Assembly: GCF_000210295.1 (NCBI RefSeq) | Contig: NC_026739.1 | Span: 158,262-222,261 of the forward strand | DNA length: 64,000 nt | Source: Trypanosoma brucei gambiense DAL972 | Lineage: Eukaryota; Euglenozoa; Kinetoplastea; Trypanosomatida; Trypanosomatidae | Direction: 5' to 3' | In this document: piece after piece, positions 32,601 to 41,699 of the stretch | Position numbering within the stretch: the first letter of the stretch is position 1 | Layout of the letters: each line of letters opens with the position of its first letter | The notes under the pieces: generated by a model | Seen by the model: only the letters and a program-made list of their open reading frames with translations | Databases searched by the model: none | What the model was told of the DNA's origin: nothing | Position numbers and translations under genes: made by a program

Positions 32601-35600
32601 TTCCTTATTCACAGTTTCATGTGAGTCGGAACCCTGTGTGACAAGTCTCCACAGGCGTAACGCGCACTGTGCCACGCTGCTATCTACAGTGCGAAGTGCC
32701 CTACCGTTCACGCGAAATTTTCGAAAAAAGGCCACCACATCCGCACTGCTAGTACATGCGTACCATTCATAAAGGATTGAAAGCAGCATGAGTGGTTCAC
32801 TCAGAGTGTGCCCACTGGTGCTTTTGCCCCTCTCTCCGATTTTAGAAGCTGTACTCCGCTGAATCAGAAGTGACTGCAAGTATTGTGCTGCTGGTGCACC
32901 TTCGCAGCTTTTGGAATCCCCAACCTGGACAGACACGCGTGGATAGAGAAGTAACGTCGGAACAGTCATTGCGCAGGCGATAAGTATCGCATCCTCGATG
33001 CAGGCAAACTGCAAAGCATAGTACAACATTAGTGCTTGCTCATGAGGTATGGGGAAGTATGAGACAAACTCCCCCTTTGCGGTTAAACAAACGTCGTTGT
33101 AGAGGTCGATCAAACGTGGCATGTCCTTAGATAATTCAAGGCAGCTATCACCTATACAATGAACATCGTCACCACTCCTTTGTTTCGGGCTTTTGGAGCA
33201 CTGTAGAAGTCCCAGGTCTAAGAGCTGTCGGATGCCCTGTGCTATCGCCTTCGGTTTAGGTGCATCTGGTAGTAATAACAACAGCGAACTTGCCTGGTGA
33301 GGAAACAAGTACTTGACCCGAAGCAGCAATGAAGCTACATTGGCTGCGGCACTCTCAGGAATTGTGTGTGCAGGCGCCGCCGGAACCAAGCCGCTCAAAC
33401 TCCTCTGGTGGCTGGTCAGAAAGAAAGCTTTCCCGCTTTCATTGTCTTCCCCCCTATTATCCTTTACTTTCCCATCATCACCCTTTTCGTCTGAAGTGAC
33501 TAGCTCTTCCTGTCCACAATTGCCGTAGTGGGTCCCCACAACCTCCTTTTGGAGTGTGAACATACGCCTCGGAGCCAAACGAATAACAAAACTATCGCAG
33601 GTCCTTCCAGCCCTCCCCGCACGCTGCCGTGAGCTGCTAACGCTGACGACAGCCGTGCTGCGGAGCGTGACACCTGTTAATGGATCAGAAAAGAATCGCC
33701 GCTCGAGGCAAGAGTCTACAACACAACGCACGTTAGGAATGGTGACGGAGCTCTCAGCAACGTTCGTTGACAAAATAATTCGATAAGGGAACGGAGAGGT
33801 AGTTTCACGTAGTTGTCGTTGTGGACTTCCAACTGCCGTGGCGTGCAGGAGGGCAACAGAAAATGAGCATCCTTCGTACTCCAAAAATGTGACATTTCCG
33901 CTACCCGCGTTGTCGTAAGCATAGTTCATCGTGCTATCACCACTAATTTTGGTGGTGGCACCCGCAGGTTCTGCATGTCGCTGGGTATCATTAGTCCCTT
34001 CGTCGTTTACAAGCGTTTTTCTGCATAGAACTTCAAGAGATTGCAACACAAGGGACATTTCAGCAAACCCGGGAAGAAACACCAATATGCTCTCCGGTTG
34101 CTCGTTGTTTTGATCTTGAGTAATCCCCCCTTTCTCTTGCACGGCACCACTCCCCTCAGTCGTGTGGGGCTTTGACCTACAGCTGGCTAGGCTCGCGATG
34201 CTTTGTAGCGTGAAGAGTACAAATTGTGCCAGTGCACGTGCCTGAGGAGAATGTATCTCGGGGCTAAAACGTATATATGAAAAGAAGTGCACCAACGAAG
34301 CCATCACTCGGCGTGCGGGCGGTAGCAACAGGGGACACAACCTTCCATTTAGCGAGGATACTCCTTTACTTCCGTTATCCGCACTCTTCTCATCAGCACC
34401 CAACAGCTGCGACGACTCCAGGGCGCTGGGAAGGTCGTCGATGAAATACTCCTCAAGACGATAGGGGCCACTTCCCGCTAAGCCGCTGCGCACTGCAACG
34501 TCCGAAACCTCATCCGGTGGCTGGGCTGCCTCATTGCCTAGAGAGAGAACATACGGTTTGCAGAAAGCGGAAAGATTCCTCGTTGCTTCAGACGGCGGTG
34601 CGCTAAACTGCGCACCTATGAGATAAGATACCATTTGCTCTGCCGAAAGCGTGGCAGACATCAAAATCAGATGGCGCATGCCCCAAGATTGTTCCCTGTC
34701 TTTACCATGCTCTCGTTGGTAAGCCCTAAGCAACTGTTGTTTTGCCCACGCAAGAAGCAAATCCGTTTCCATATCACGACAGTGTGCCTCATCGATGATC
34801 AGTGTCGTGTGAGACAGTAAACTGTGGTCATGCTGCAAAGCGTTGAGTATGTAGCCGGGCGTAGCGTATATGATTTCACTTGCAGCTGAGAAACAGCTGT
34901 CGCCGCCGACTGCGTAGCCCACGCGGTCGCCAACGTTGGATGCCGCCGGTGTTGACGAAGACGACGCCAAAATTGCTGCCGTAAACTTTGCCAGCTCCAC
35001 GCACGCAAGACGCGTGGGTTGTGACACTATAATACAAAGCCTACTGCTCGCACCAAACACTGTAGCGTACTCCCGCGTGCTGACATTAACAGGGAACGGA
35101 GAAGGCGGCAGAAACGTCTCAACTGACCTCATTACACCTTCTTTAGAATCGATGACACTACTACTGGCGGCAGAGGACACAATTTTCGCTTTGTGAGAGA
35201 TGTCAATTCGTTGTAACATGCGCTGCCAGTGGCTGTCCAGAAGAAACAGTGGAACCAAGCTGCTTTTCCCCGAGCCAGTCGGCGCGTTGCACACAAACAC
35301 GTCCGTTACTGGCTGCGGAAAATCAGTTAAAATTGCGGCGGGTTCGTTTCCTCCGTTATTCTTTAACCGTTTAGCGCTTGCAGGAGGAAGGGGGACTGCT
35401 GAGTTTGCGAGAAACAAATTGGTCCATTCGGATCGCTTCTGCCATACGCCCAGGCGCTGAAGTGACGGATAACTCTGCGCCACGCACTGCCAATCCATTT
35501 GTTTGCGGAGTACATTCTCTCGCAATTTACTAATAAGCGATGATGAAACAACAGGCTTTCCCTGTGCAACAAAGGCTCGGGGTTTTGGAACCACCCTCCC

Positions 35601-36005
35601 ACGAGCCTCGAGCGGGGTATTCGATTTTGCGGTCGATGTGAAAATTTCCGCAAGCATAGTACCAACAGGCTTTGGAAACACGCCAACGGTGGGCCCCGCT
35701 TTTGGCTTCTTCCGCTTAGAAATTGTCTCAAGCAGTTTACTCATGCCGTGAGCGCCGTTCTTGCTAGAAATAGTGCGTTCGTTAACGTCACATCTTCCTT
35801 CAAGGTCTGTGGTGGGTTCGGTGCAATTCGGTGAATTAACAACTGGGTTCTCGACCGGTTCTGTCGCTTCTGTCAGATTGTCAACACGCGTGAAGTTGTC
35901 ACATGAGCCTATTTTAGTTGAATACGGTCTATTTATCTGATATAGAACGATACGCCGCAACAGCGTACGGTGATCTTCGCGTAGCACCGACACAAAGCGA
36001 TGCAT
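29622..36005 (-). CDS. DEAH-box RNA helicase with U1-type zinc finger, 2127 aa
   Basis: This is an ATP-dependent RNA helicase of the DEAH/RHA family. Motifs in order are Walker A APTGSGKS (Lys at residue 247), DEAH at 405-408, the SAT motif in LILMSATLS, the STNVAESSVTIP block and QRAGRAGR at 794-801. A helical region and an OB-fold-like segment should follow, as in the family. Unusually, residues 1627-1649 form a C-x2-C-x12-H-x5-H zinc finger of the U1/JAZ type that binds RNA. The N-terminus is Arg-rich and low in acidic residues, suggesting mitochondrial import. Size and layout recall the mitochondrial editing-associated helicase REH2, but that is a different locus. Start is the ATG at 36005. 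Confidence 0.9.
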   Translation of the reverse strand: MHRFVSVLREDHRTLLRRIVLYQINRPYSTKIGSCDNFTRVDNLTEATEPVENPVVNSPNCTEPTTDLEGRCDVNERTISSKNGAHGMSKLLETISKRKKPKAGPTVGVFPKPVGTMLAEIFTSTAKSNTPLEARGRVVPKPRAFVAQGKPVVSSSLISKLRENVLRKQMDWQCVAQSYPSLQRLGVWQKRSEWTNLFLANSAVPLPPASAKRLKNNGGNEPAAILTDFPQPVTDVFVCNAPTGSGKSSLVPLFLLDSHWQRMLQRIDISHKAKIVSSAASSSVIDSKEGVMRSVETFLPPSPFPVNVSTREYATVFGASSRLCIIVSQPTRLACVELAKFTAAILASSSSTPAASNVGDRVGYAVGGDSCFSAASEIIYATPGYILNALQHDHSLLSHTTLIIDEAHCRDMETDLLLAWAKQQLLRAYQREHGKDREQSWGMRHLILMSATLSAEQMVSYLIGAQFSAPPSEATRNLSAFCKPYVLSLGNEAAQPPDEVSDVAVRSGLAGSGPYRLEEYFIDDLPSALESSQLLGADEKSADNGSKGVSSLNGRLCPLLLPPARRVMASLVHFFSYIRFSPEIHSPQARALAQFVLFTLQSIASLASCRSKPHTTEGSGAVQEKGGITQDQNNEQPESILVFLPGFAEMSLVLQSLEVLCRKTLVNDEGTNDTQRHAEPAGATTKISGDSTMNYAYDNAGSGNVTFLEYEGCSFSVALLHATAVGSPQRQLRETTSPFPYRIILSTNVAESSVTIPNVRCVVDSCLERRFFSDPLTGVTLRSTAVVSVSSSRQRAGRAGRTCDSFVIRLAPRRMFTLQKEVVGTHYGNCGQEELVTSDEKGDDGKVKDNRGEDNESGKAFFLTSHQRSLSGLVPAAPAHTIPESAAANVASLLLRVKYLFPHQASSLLLLLPDAPKPKAIAQGIRQLLDLGLLQCSKSPKQRSGDDVHCIGDSCLELSKDMPRLIDLYNDVCLTAKGEFVSYFPIPHEQALMLYYALQFACIEDAILIACAMTVPTLLLYPRVSVQVGDSKSCEGAPAAQYLQSLLIQRSTASKIGERGKSTSGHTLSEPLMLLSILYEWYACTSSADVVAFFRKFRVNGRALRTVDSSVAQCALRLWRLVTQGSDSHETVNKEKAVTSGVGGGDKDDVFALYGEHDRVERRPSASLIKQLVLSTFPESYRVLLANSLLRLHRCALEHSAHRPSSQHRTMTQWYTQDEQLIRKLQPQLPRAPKQNQRSKKPLLTFGHVQDRLCAAFVAAFARNTMRGEDASHRAHQRRMLRNLGALQEDADRTCSFSVELHSDQRHQQSLLERLTPEVLRDVITPYLADTNVQQIELFSTRRSGVVRFGSEVNGSVDGDRRGGNSGKEEDRLLSAVALPCDPAGLTEAEKGRNLAAVVLAPIGISLLVSIQNVLTRLVAMLPPTSPPASSAVRLPGEQDRNDGETESIRRAEAHEKVASLDRSLPVPGIRTVNRTFSLRFTETEGDSSAASDTCVTWHDSYGREHSLLLSDARRMGYEEFFPQPIAAAAADADHEDCSICRSTGNGVILSGEPVPAPGVDEDVSSSGVNSDGSDEQHALLSIHRVTFTGAVQWKVTLPTVRPSQHEYHSCEKEEGETAPCNKDYYCYVCHNLWFREKSFHHHCRSVTHLTRLSFAVQFGMRREWVGSFCSGTLSDLLLRKRGTNSVSSIGCSDVAVELRSCNVSPLSFLNALQWRPRGEGGTAMLPMAVAGTLIGNAPSYTVTRAAPIKDSGMTLQALHVWVLDTERPGASTEPAGSELPPSLFVLAGYLAAASTGFDAALLTNTAHTRAHAVMLHDWGVWRFPTPLSVQKLKSVMRVYAGKPWRGVPVDADDECEAGGTATDQSSESGNRCRKDDAGGACEEESLHWCVVSDVCPQCTYSGSGGKGRQTRRGILKVVLDDDAPSVDEVVQSTLLIVLHEYQNSLRNVVSFADYIQRVVAKLNAWSNAQQPQLRPPAAAAAVGHCPGAELLARLVASRRGQSIENLLRDIGCQFLSPPSTLVAMGDVDGTIIPTKGVPRVNTGGTNEKLFLIPTVLPSYLPSPNLAELLRRHRVDIRNFHAHAACDFNATSQVGGAAEPEKGTLSRSLQVTKGVNTKQGHGPDVLF

Positions 36006-36959
36006 GATGACAGCAATTGGTCACTTTGTTGGCAAGGAGGGGGGCGTTCAATTGAAACAGTATCAGAGCAGAGAAGGATTCAGAGAATCAATCAACGGAG
36101 CCGGGGTATGAACATTATGTCCAATAGCGGTGGCAGACAGGAAGAGCAGCATTAAAAAACAGAAGATATAAGGCCGAATTTTTACAAAAAAAGAGGGAAC
36201 CATTAAAAACGAAAAGAAGTTAATTAAAAGAGAACTTGTGTGCAAACTGCCCACAAAATCAGACGACAGTTACCGGCAAAAAAAAGAAAGAATCGTAAAA
36301 CGACACTTAAATAAAAAGTAAATTCTGGAGAAGGAACCAATTCGACGGGGAAAATCACGCACACAACCAAACAGCCTCTACAAATTACCAACGTTCATGA
36401 AAACTGCGCGAGTGACAGCAAACGAGTTGGCCACCGCTGAGTACCCTACACTAACAACAAATATATTTTTTAAAAAAGTATAGTCTCAGACAGATATTAT
36501 GGCAAAGCGAACCAAAGGGCAGAAACTCGGCGGTTTCTTTTATTCATTGCAACATCATGAAGCGGCACTAAGTGATGTGTGTTTGGGTCACTATCGCACG
36601 CCTCAGCTGCCGGCCGCACTCATCAAGAGAGAGAGAGGTACGCATGTATGTATATATATGTATATATATTACAAAGTGAGAGTGTGCAGCCAAAGGGACA
36701 TTGCGTGTGTGAGCGTGTGCCCGGGACGGGTGGCGAAAATACAGGTCAAAAGGGAGCACTTCACGACAGTGATAACACAAGCACGTATCCGAACAACTTT
36801 CACAAACCCCATCCATATTCAGAATAAGGAAAAAACATGGAAGTACAAACAATTTGGATATGAAAACGCTTTTCTTTGGCATTATTGGAGCAGGGTGTGT
36901 ATGCAGAGCCCACTGTTTCTAATGGGATTCGAACCCTTCTGCAGCTCCCAGGCACAGGA
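36006..36959. other. Helicase 5' flank and MCA3 3' flank
   Basis: About 950 bp without a supported gene. The right part, 36546-36959, is the MCA3 3' flank and is nearly identical to the MCA2 3' flank at 39405-39820, differing by 2 bp in a TA run. A + strand frame of 170 codons covers both copies of this flank but is preserved only because the flank itself is duplicated. A head-to-head T6A6 tract lies at 36470-36478. Confidence 0.65.
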
Positions 36960-38033
36960 CTATTGGACAGATCTGTCAACAGAAAACATTTCCGTTAGTG
37001 AGAAGGTCTGATCAAGGTCTATAGCTTTTGAAGCACTGAGCTGTGGCACTTGTTTGAATCCTTTCCTCTTCAACATGTCGCGAGTTTCGATTAGAAGTTT
37101 ACCATACGACAACGACTGGTTGTTCATAAGCATGCACGTGATACACTGCGTGGCCGCACCACCAGCGCCTGTAGAACCCGTACCAAATGTGGCAGTATTC
37201 TTAACATCAGCAGATGTTTGCTCATCAGCACAACCAGAAATCATCATCACATCCCCCAGAACATCATTTCCCTCACGAATTCGCTTCATGTGTGGCGTAC
37301 CCGATGCTTGCTCACCTCCACTGCAGACATAGGTAAAAGGAAGATCCATAATAGAACCTGAGTGGCAACAATCGAACACAGCTGTGAGTCGTACCTTTTC
37401 AGGAAGCCTAGAGAAGAGAAGTTTGTGTATATCATCATCAACAATGCATCCACTTTTCTGGAAGTCCACAGGGGCAATGCATTGATCGTACTTCTCGTCA
37501 CTGTCGCCTCTGGATTTGCATTGTGTACCATGACCAGAGTAATGGAAGAAAAGGACATCACCTGGTTTTGCATCCTTCACGAGCCACGCCATGTAACGTA
37601 CGATATTGTCGCGGGTTGGCTGGTCGGTCCTCCCGGGGAAATTGTCCTCGTCGACGAGTATGACGGCTTCGTTGATTGGGAGCCCCTTTTTCTGCAGTGT
37701 GGCGAGCATTTGCTTGACATCATTGCAGCAACCGGAGAGCGCTGCGGAAGTTCCATAGTAATTAATTCCAATAAATAAAGCTCGAACTGTTTGGCCAGGA
37801 AGAGGTGTCGCGACCCATGGTTGTTCGCCGTGAGCATCCCCCGCATTTGCAACAGCGGCATCTACGTCCACCTTGGGGGGAGGTGGTTGAAGTCCCAGAG
37901 CTTGTACAAGGTACGGCTGGGCTGTCTGCCACAGTTCCATACCAATTTTCACGAAATCATTGGTGCCCTTTGCACTACTTGCTTTTGATATTGTGGAGCA
38001 GAGACTCAAAAGACACCTTGGGTCCACGGCCAT
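36960..38033 (-). CDS. MCA3: Metacaspase MCA3
   Basis: Metacaspases are calcium-dependent clan CD cysteine peptidases that cleave after Arg or Lys. The catalytic dyad is intact: His168 in HYSGHG and Cys223 in DCCHSG (positions 10 higher than in MCA2). The protein has 357 residues with no signal peptide. From about residue 80 onward it is essentially identical to MCA2 next door, but residues 1-30 are unrelated and 31-79 are partly diverged. The name follows from the 357-residue length, the distinctive N-terminus and position beside MCA2. MCA2, MCA3 and MCA5 have been reported to act in the bloodstream-form recycling-endosome region and cell cycle. Start is the ATG at 38033. Confidence 0.93.
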   Translation of the reverse strand: MAVDPRCLLSLCSTISKASSAKGTNDFVKIGMELWQTAQPYLVQALGLQPPPPKVDVDAAVANAGDAHGEQPWVATPLPGQTVRALFIGINYYGTSAALSGCCNDVKQMLATLQKKGLPINEAVILVDEDNFPGRTDQPTRDNIVRYMAWLVKDAKPGDVLFFHYSGHGTQCKSRGDSDEKYDQCIAPVDFQKSGCIVDDDIHKLLFSRLPEKVRLTAVFDCCHSGSIMDLPFTYVCSGGEQASGTPHMKRIREGNDVLGDVMMISGCADEQTSADVKNTATFGTGSTGAGGAATQCITCMLMNNQSLSYGKLLIETRDMLKRKGFKQVPQLSASKAIDLDQTFSLTEMFSVDRSVQ

Positions 38034-39820
38034 CTATATGTACCTTTTCCTTGTAAATGTTAATGTTGTAGCAAGAGCTTCTACCACTGTATTATTTTAC
38101 TGCAGTGTTTAGTACTGAGGGTCTGAAGGGAAGTCATGGGGGAACAGAGTGGCGAACAAGATACCTTGGAATAAGCAGAAAACAACTGCAACCGATGATA
38201 ACATAGCATTTGGTTTACTCACATTACCTTCCCCCGCCCCTTCATATGCGCCCTTCTGTGGGCTGCATGAAGAAAGGGAATGGGGAATGAATCAACAGTG
38301 TGTTGAAAATACCACAATTCCTCGAAACATCCTGTTGCCATCACTCTGCAAATTGGCCTTCTGGGCTTGCACGTGATGGTGTTGTTCAGTGAAGGCCTTG
38401 TTTGAGTGAGGTAAGAAACTAGCTACCACATTCCTTTTCAAAAGAAAAAAAGGAGGGGAAATAATCAGAAAAGCGAAAGCTAAACGTTCTTCTCCCCCGC
38501 ATTAAACACAGCATAAGAAAATCATGTATGCCCACCGCAGCAGGGATCCGGTGCACACACGAAAAAAGCGATGCAAAGACACTTCATCGGTTTCTCTTTC
38601 CCACCCTTTGTGGCAAAACAAGCAGCCTCTATTTTCCCTCCACCAAGCTTTTGTGTGGAATCGTTGCCATACCATAAGGGAGATGTCTAACGTCCCGTCT
38701 TCTCCACCCCTTTGATTTCAGGCTTGTTTTCCTTTTCCCTTCTCAAATCTGCAGCAGTAAACAACGCACTCCAACATTCCTTAACGACACTCCATCAGTT
38801 ATGATGGCATCGAGTAACGATTGGTAGGAATATATTGTCGCTCATTGGAGGAAGAAGAGGGGGAGGAGTAAGAAACAGAGGGATGGGTGGGTGGGTTTGC
38901 TCCGTAATGTTATCCAAAATTGTAGGAGAATAATTAAAATAACAAAGGTAAAACACACATAAAAAGTAAATTGTGTTGACGAGGTGACAACTCCTCACCG
39001 AAACAACAACAAAAAGGGGCGCCCATACCAAGTCACAGGGCATTACACCCCACCAGAGTTATTCAAAAGTTAAAGCGGGCAAACAAGAAAACGCACTCCG
39101 GAGCGAGTGCAAAAGTGGATAGTTGCCACACAAACACACAAAAGGAGCTACTAAGAGGCGAAAAAAAAATGACAGAGCATTTTATAAGATAACAGTCTCA
39201 ACACGAATAAAAAAATTTCAACTAAGCGACGCCTGTTTCATGGAAGAAGGTGCCGCCAAGCATATCACACAGGATGAAGATCCGTAGGAAGCAGGAAGGG
39301 GTGAGGAACATCAGTCAGCCTCCCCACCAAAAAAAAAACAAAAAACAACATCATACATTTAAACAAAGACCCAGATAACACCCTCACAACAGCCACTTGT
39401 GCTTATTGCAACATCATGAAGCGGCACTAAGTGATGTGTGTTTGGGTCACTATCGCACGCCTCAGCTGCCGGCCGCACTCATCAAGAGAGAGAGAGGTAC
39501 GCATGTATGTATATATATGTATATATATATTACAAAGTGAGAGTGTGCAGCCAAAGGGACATTGCGTGTGTGAGCGTGTGCCCGGGACGGGTGGCGAAAA
39601 TACAGGTCAAAAGGGAGCACTTCACGACAGTGATAACACAAGCACGTATCCGAACAACTTTCACAAACCCCATCCATATTCAGAATAAGGAAAAAACATG
39701 GAAGTACAAACAATTTGGATATGAAAACGCTTTTCTTTGGCATTATTGGAGCAGGGTGTGTATGCAGAGCCCACTGTTTCTAATGGGATTCGAACCCTTC
39801 TGCAGCTCCCAGGCACAGGA
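38034..39820. other. MCA3-MCA2 intergenic region
   Basis: Three parts are visible. About 38069-38350 is the MCA3 5' flank, nearly identical to 40927-41213 before MCA2. About 38351-39404 is unique AT-rich sequence with no supported gene; an 82-codon minus-strand frame at 38795-39043 has an ATG but no recognisable features. From 39405 to 39820 lies the MCA2 3' flank, duplicated from or to MCA3. The layout is that of a tandem gene duplication. Confidence 0.7.
38263..38291 (-). promoter_or_regulatory. Candidate trans-splice acceptor for MCA3
   Basis: The coding strand has a pyrimidine-rich tract (about 38268-38290) ending CATGCAG, with AG at 38263-38264, about 230 nt before the MCA3 ATG. The same element is conserved before MCA2 within the duplicated 5' block. 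Confidence 0.45.
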
Positions 39821-40864
39821 CTATTGGACAGATCTGTCAACAGAAAACATTTCCGTTAGTGAGAAGGTCTGATCAAGGTCTATAGCTTTTGAAGCACTGA
39901 GCTGTGGCACTTGTTTGAATCCTTTCCTCTTCAACATGTCGCGAGTTTCGATTAGAAGTTTACCATACGACAACGACTGGTTGTTCATAAGCATGCACGT
40001 GATACACTGCGTGGCCGCACCACCAGCGCCTGTAGAACCCGTACCAAATGTGGCAGTATTCTTAACATCAGCAGATGTTTGCTCATCAGCACAACCAGAA
40101 ATCATCATCACATCCCCCAGAACATCATTTCCCTCACGAATTCGCTTCATGTGTGGCGTACCCGATGCTTGCTCACCTCCACTGCAGACATAGGTAAAAG
40201 GAAGATCCATAATAGAACCTGAGTGGCAACAATCGAACACAGCTGTGAGTCGTACCTTTTCAGGAAGCCTAGAGAAGAGAAGTTTGTGTATATCATCATC
40301 AACAATGCATCCACTTTTCTGGAAGTCCACAGGGGCAATGCATTGATCGTACTTCTCGTCACTGTCGCCTCTGGATTTGCATTGTGTACCATGACCAGAG
40401 TAATGGAAGAAAAGGACATCACCTGGTTTTGCATCCTTCACGAGCCACGCCATGTAACGTACGATATTGTCGCGGGTTGGCTGGTCGGTCCTCCCGGGGA
40501 AATTGTCCTCGTCGACGAGTATGACGGCTTCGTTGATTGGGAGCCCCTTTTTCTGCAGTGTGGCGAGCATTTGCTTGACATCATTGCAGCAACCGGAGAG
40601 CGCTGCGGAAGTTCCATAGTAATTAATTCCAATAAATAAAGCTCGAACTGTTCGGCCAGGAAGAGGTGTCGCGACCCATGGCTGGTGGCCATGAAGGCCT
40701 TCTGCGTCTCTGAAAGCGGCATCTACGTCAACCCTCCGGGGAGGTGGTTGAAGTCCCAGAGCTTGTACAAGGTACGGCTGGGAGCTCACTGCGTTTAACC
40801 AGCCGAGCCCCACATAATCAGCTAACTGGCCCGCATCACAGAGTTGTGTAATTAAGGAGCACAT
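39821..40864 (-). CDS. MCA2: Metacaspase MCA2
   Basis: A 347-residue clan CD cysteine peptidase, matching the size and numbering of the structurally solved T. brucei MCA2. His158 (HYSGHG) and Cys213 (DCCHSG) form the dyad; Asp95, Ser156 and Asp211 line the acidic S1 pocket that selects basic P1 residues; Tyr31 of the N-terminal segment is present. Lys268, a reported autoprocessing site, is conserved, but residue 55, reported as Lys and a second cleavage site, is Glu (codon GAA) here. There is no signal peptide or membrane segment. Start is the ATG at 40864; a pyrimidine tract plus AG at 41122 is a likely splice acceptor, leaving about 258 nt of 5' UTR. Confidence 0.95.
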   Translation of the reverse strand: MCSLITQLCDAGQLADYVGLGWLNAVSSQPYLVQALGLQPPPRRVDVDAAFRDAEGLHGHQPWVATPLPGRTVRALFIGINYYGTSAALSGCCNDVKQMLATLQKKGLPINEAVILVDEDNFPGRTDQPTRDNIVRYMAWLVKDAKPGDVLFFHYSGHGTQCKSRGDSDEKYDQCIAPVDFQKSGCIVDDDIHKLLFSRLPEKVRLTAVFDCCHSGSIMDLPFTYVCSGGEQASGTPHMKRIREGNDVLGDVMMISGCADEQTSADVKNTATFGTGSTGAGGAATQCITCMLMNNQSLSYGKLLIETRDMLKRKGFKQVPQLSASKAIDLDQTFSLTEMFSVDRSVQ

Positions 40865-41699
40865 ATTATGTTTCTACTGTATGCAGATGTACGTGGAAAA
40901 TTATGCCTCAAGTGTATGTTAGTATCGTAGCAAAAGCTTCTACCACTGTATTATTTTACTGCAGTGTTTAGTACTGAGGGTCTGAAGGGAAGTCATGGGG
41001 GAACAGAGTGCCGAACAAGATACCTTGGAATAAGCAGAAAACAACTGCAACCGATGATAACATAGCATTTGGTTTACTCACATTACCTTCCCCCGCCCCT
41101 TCATATGCGCCCTTCTGTGGGCTGCATGAAGAAAGGGAATGGGGAATGAATCAACAGTGTGTTGAAAATACCACAGTTCCTCGAAACATCCTGTTGCCAT
41201 CACTCTGCAAACATGCAGCCGGGGCGTTTTTACCCACTCATCCGCATATGTATTCGTTTTCCTCCTGCAATTAACCTGAATTTGTTTCGTTCTACTTATT
41301 AGTGGTTCCCAAGTACCTTTTTATTCTTGTCTGCCGCCCGGGACGCATTTCCCCCTCTTGAATAACCTACCGACACCACCGTCACATTATCATTTTCCAA
41401 CATACTTTTCGATTTCCGTTCTAGTTTCTTTCCTGCCAATATATTTTCGTTAGTATTTAGAAGCCTTAACAAAGAACGCCATTGTAAAAGGATGCTGCGG
41501 GGAAAGACAACAAAAGACACCGCGTTTCTGTAGGTGTGTGACCGGTGGCACGAAATTCATGTGGGGCGAGTTTCGGATAATTCCATAAAGGGAAAAGAAA
41601 ACAAAGTAATTGTGCTCCTGTTTGTCACCCCTTGCCCTCGCGTTTGTTGCTTCCCCCTTCTGTTTCGTTCTATTAGGCTCCTTGCGCTATCCTTTGCAG
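40865..41699. other. MCA2 5' flank and cysteinyl-tRNA synthetase 3' flank
   Basis: About 835 bp. The left part is the duplicated MCA 5' block. The rest is the 3' flank of the synthetase gene. A 73-codon minus-strand frame at 41299-41520 starts only at a non-ATG codon and is not called. Confidence 0.6.
41122..41150 (-). promoter_or_regulatory. Candidate trans-splice acceptor for MCA2
   Basis: Duplicate of the element before MCA3: a coding-strand pyrimidine tract ending CATGCAG, with AG at 41122-41123. Confidence 0.45.

Larger units (their letters stand above)
36546..40655 (-). repeat. Tandem metacaspase duplication
   Basis: Block 36546-37793 (3' flank plus most of the coding sequence of MCA3) matches 39405-40655 (MCA2) almost base for base, with a 2-bp difference in a TA run. 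A second block, about 38069-38350, matches about 40927-41213 in the 5' flanks. Between the blocks, the 5' coding ends and UTRs have diverged, so identity in the catalytic part is probably kept by gene conversion. Confidence 0.85.

Noticed and set aside
36499..37011. A 170-codon + strand frame, repeated as 144 codons at 39438-39872
   Set aside because: It is antisense to the duplicated metacaspase 3' flanks and ends; conservation comes from the duplication, and no + strand gene unit exists here.
38795..39043. An 82-codon minus-strand ATG frame between MCA3 and MCA2
   Set aside because: Hydrophobic and low-complexity, with no recognisable domain; not supported.
38351..39404. Search for ingi, RIME or SIDER retroposons in the unique metacaspase spacer and other long spacers
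   Set aside because: No recognisable retroposon head, reverse-transcriptase frame or target-site duplication was found by eye.
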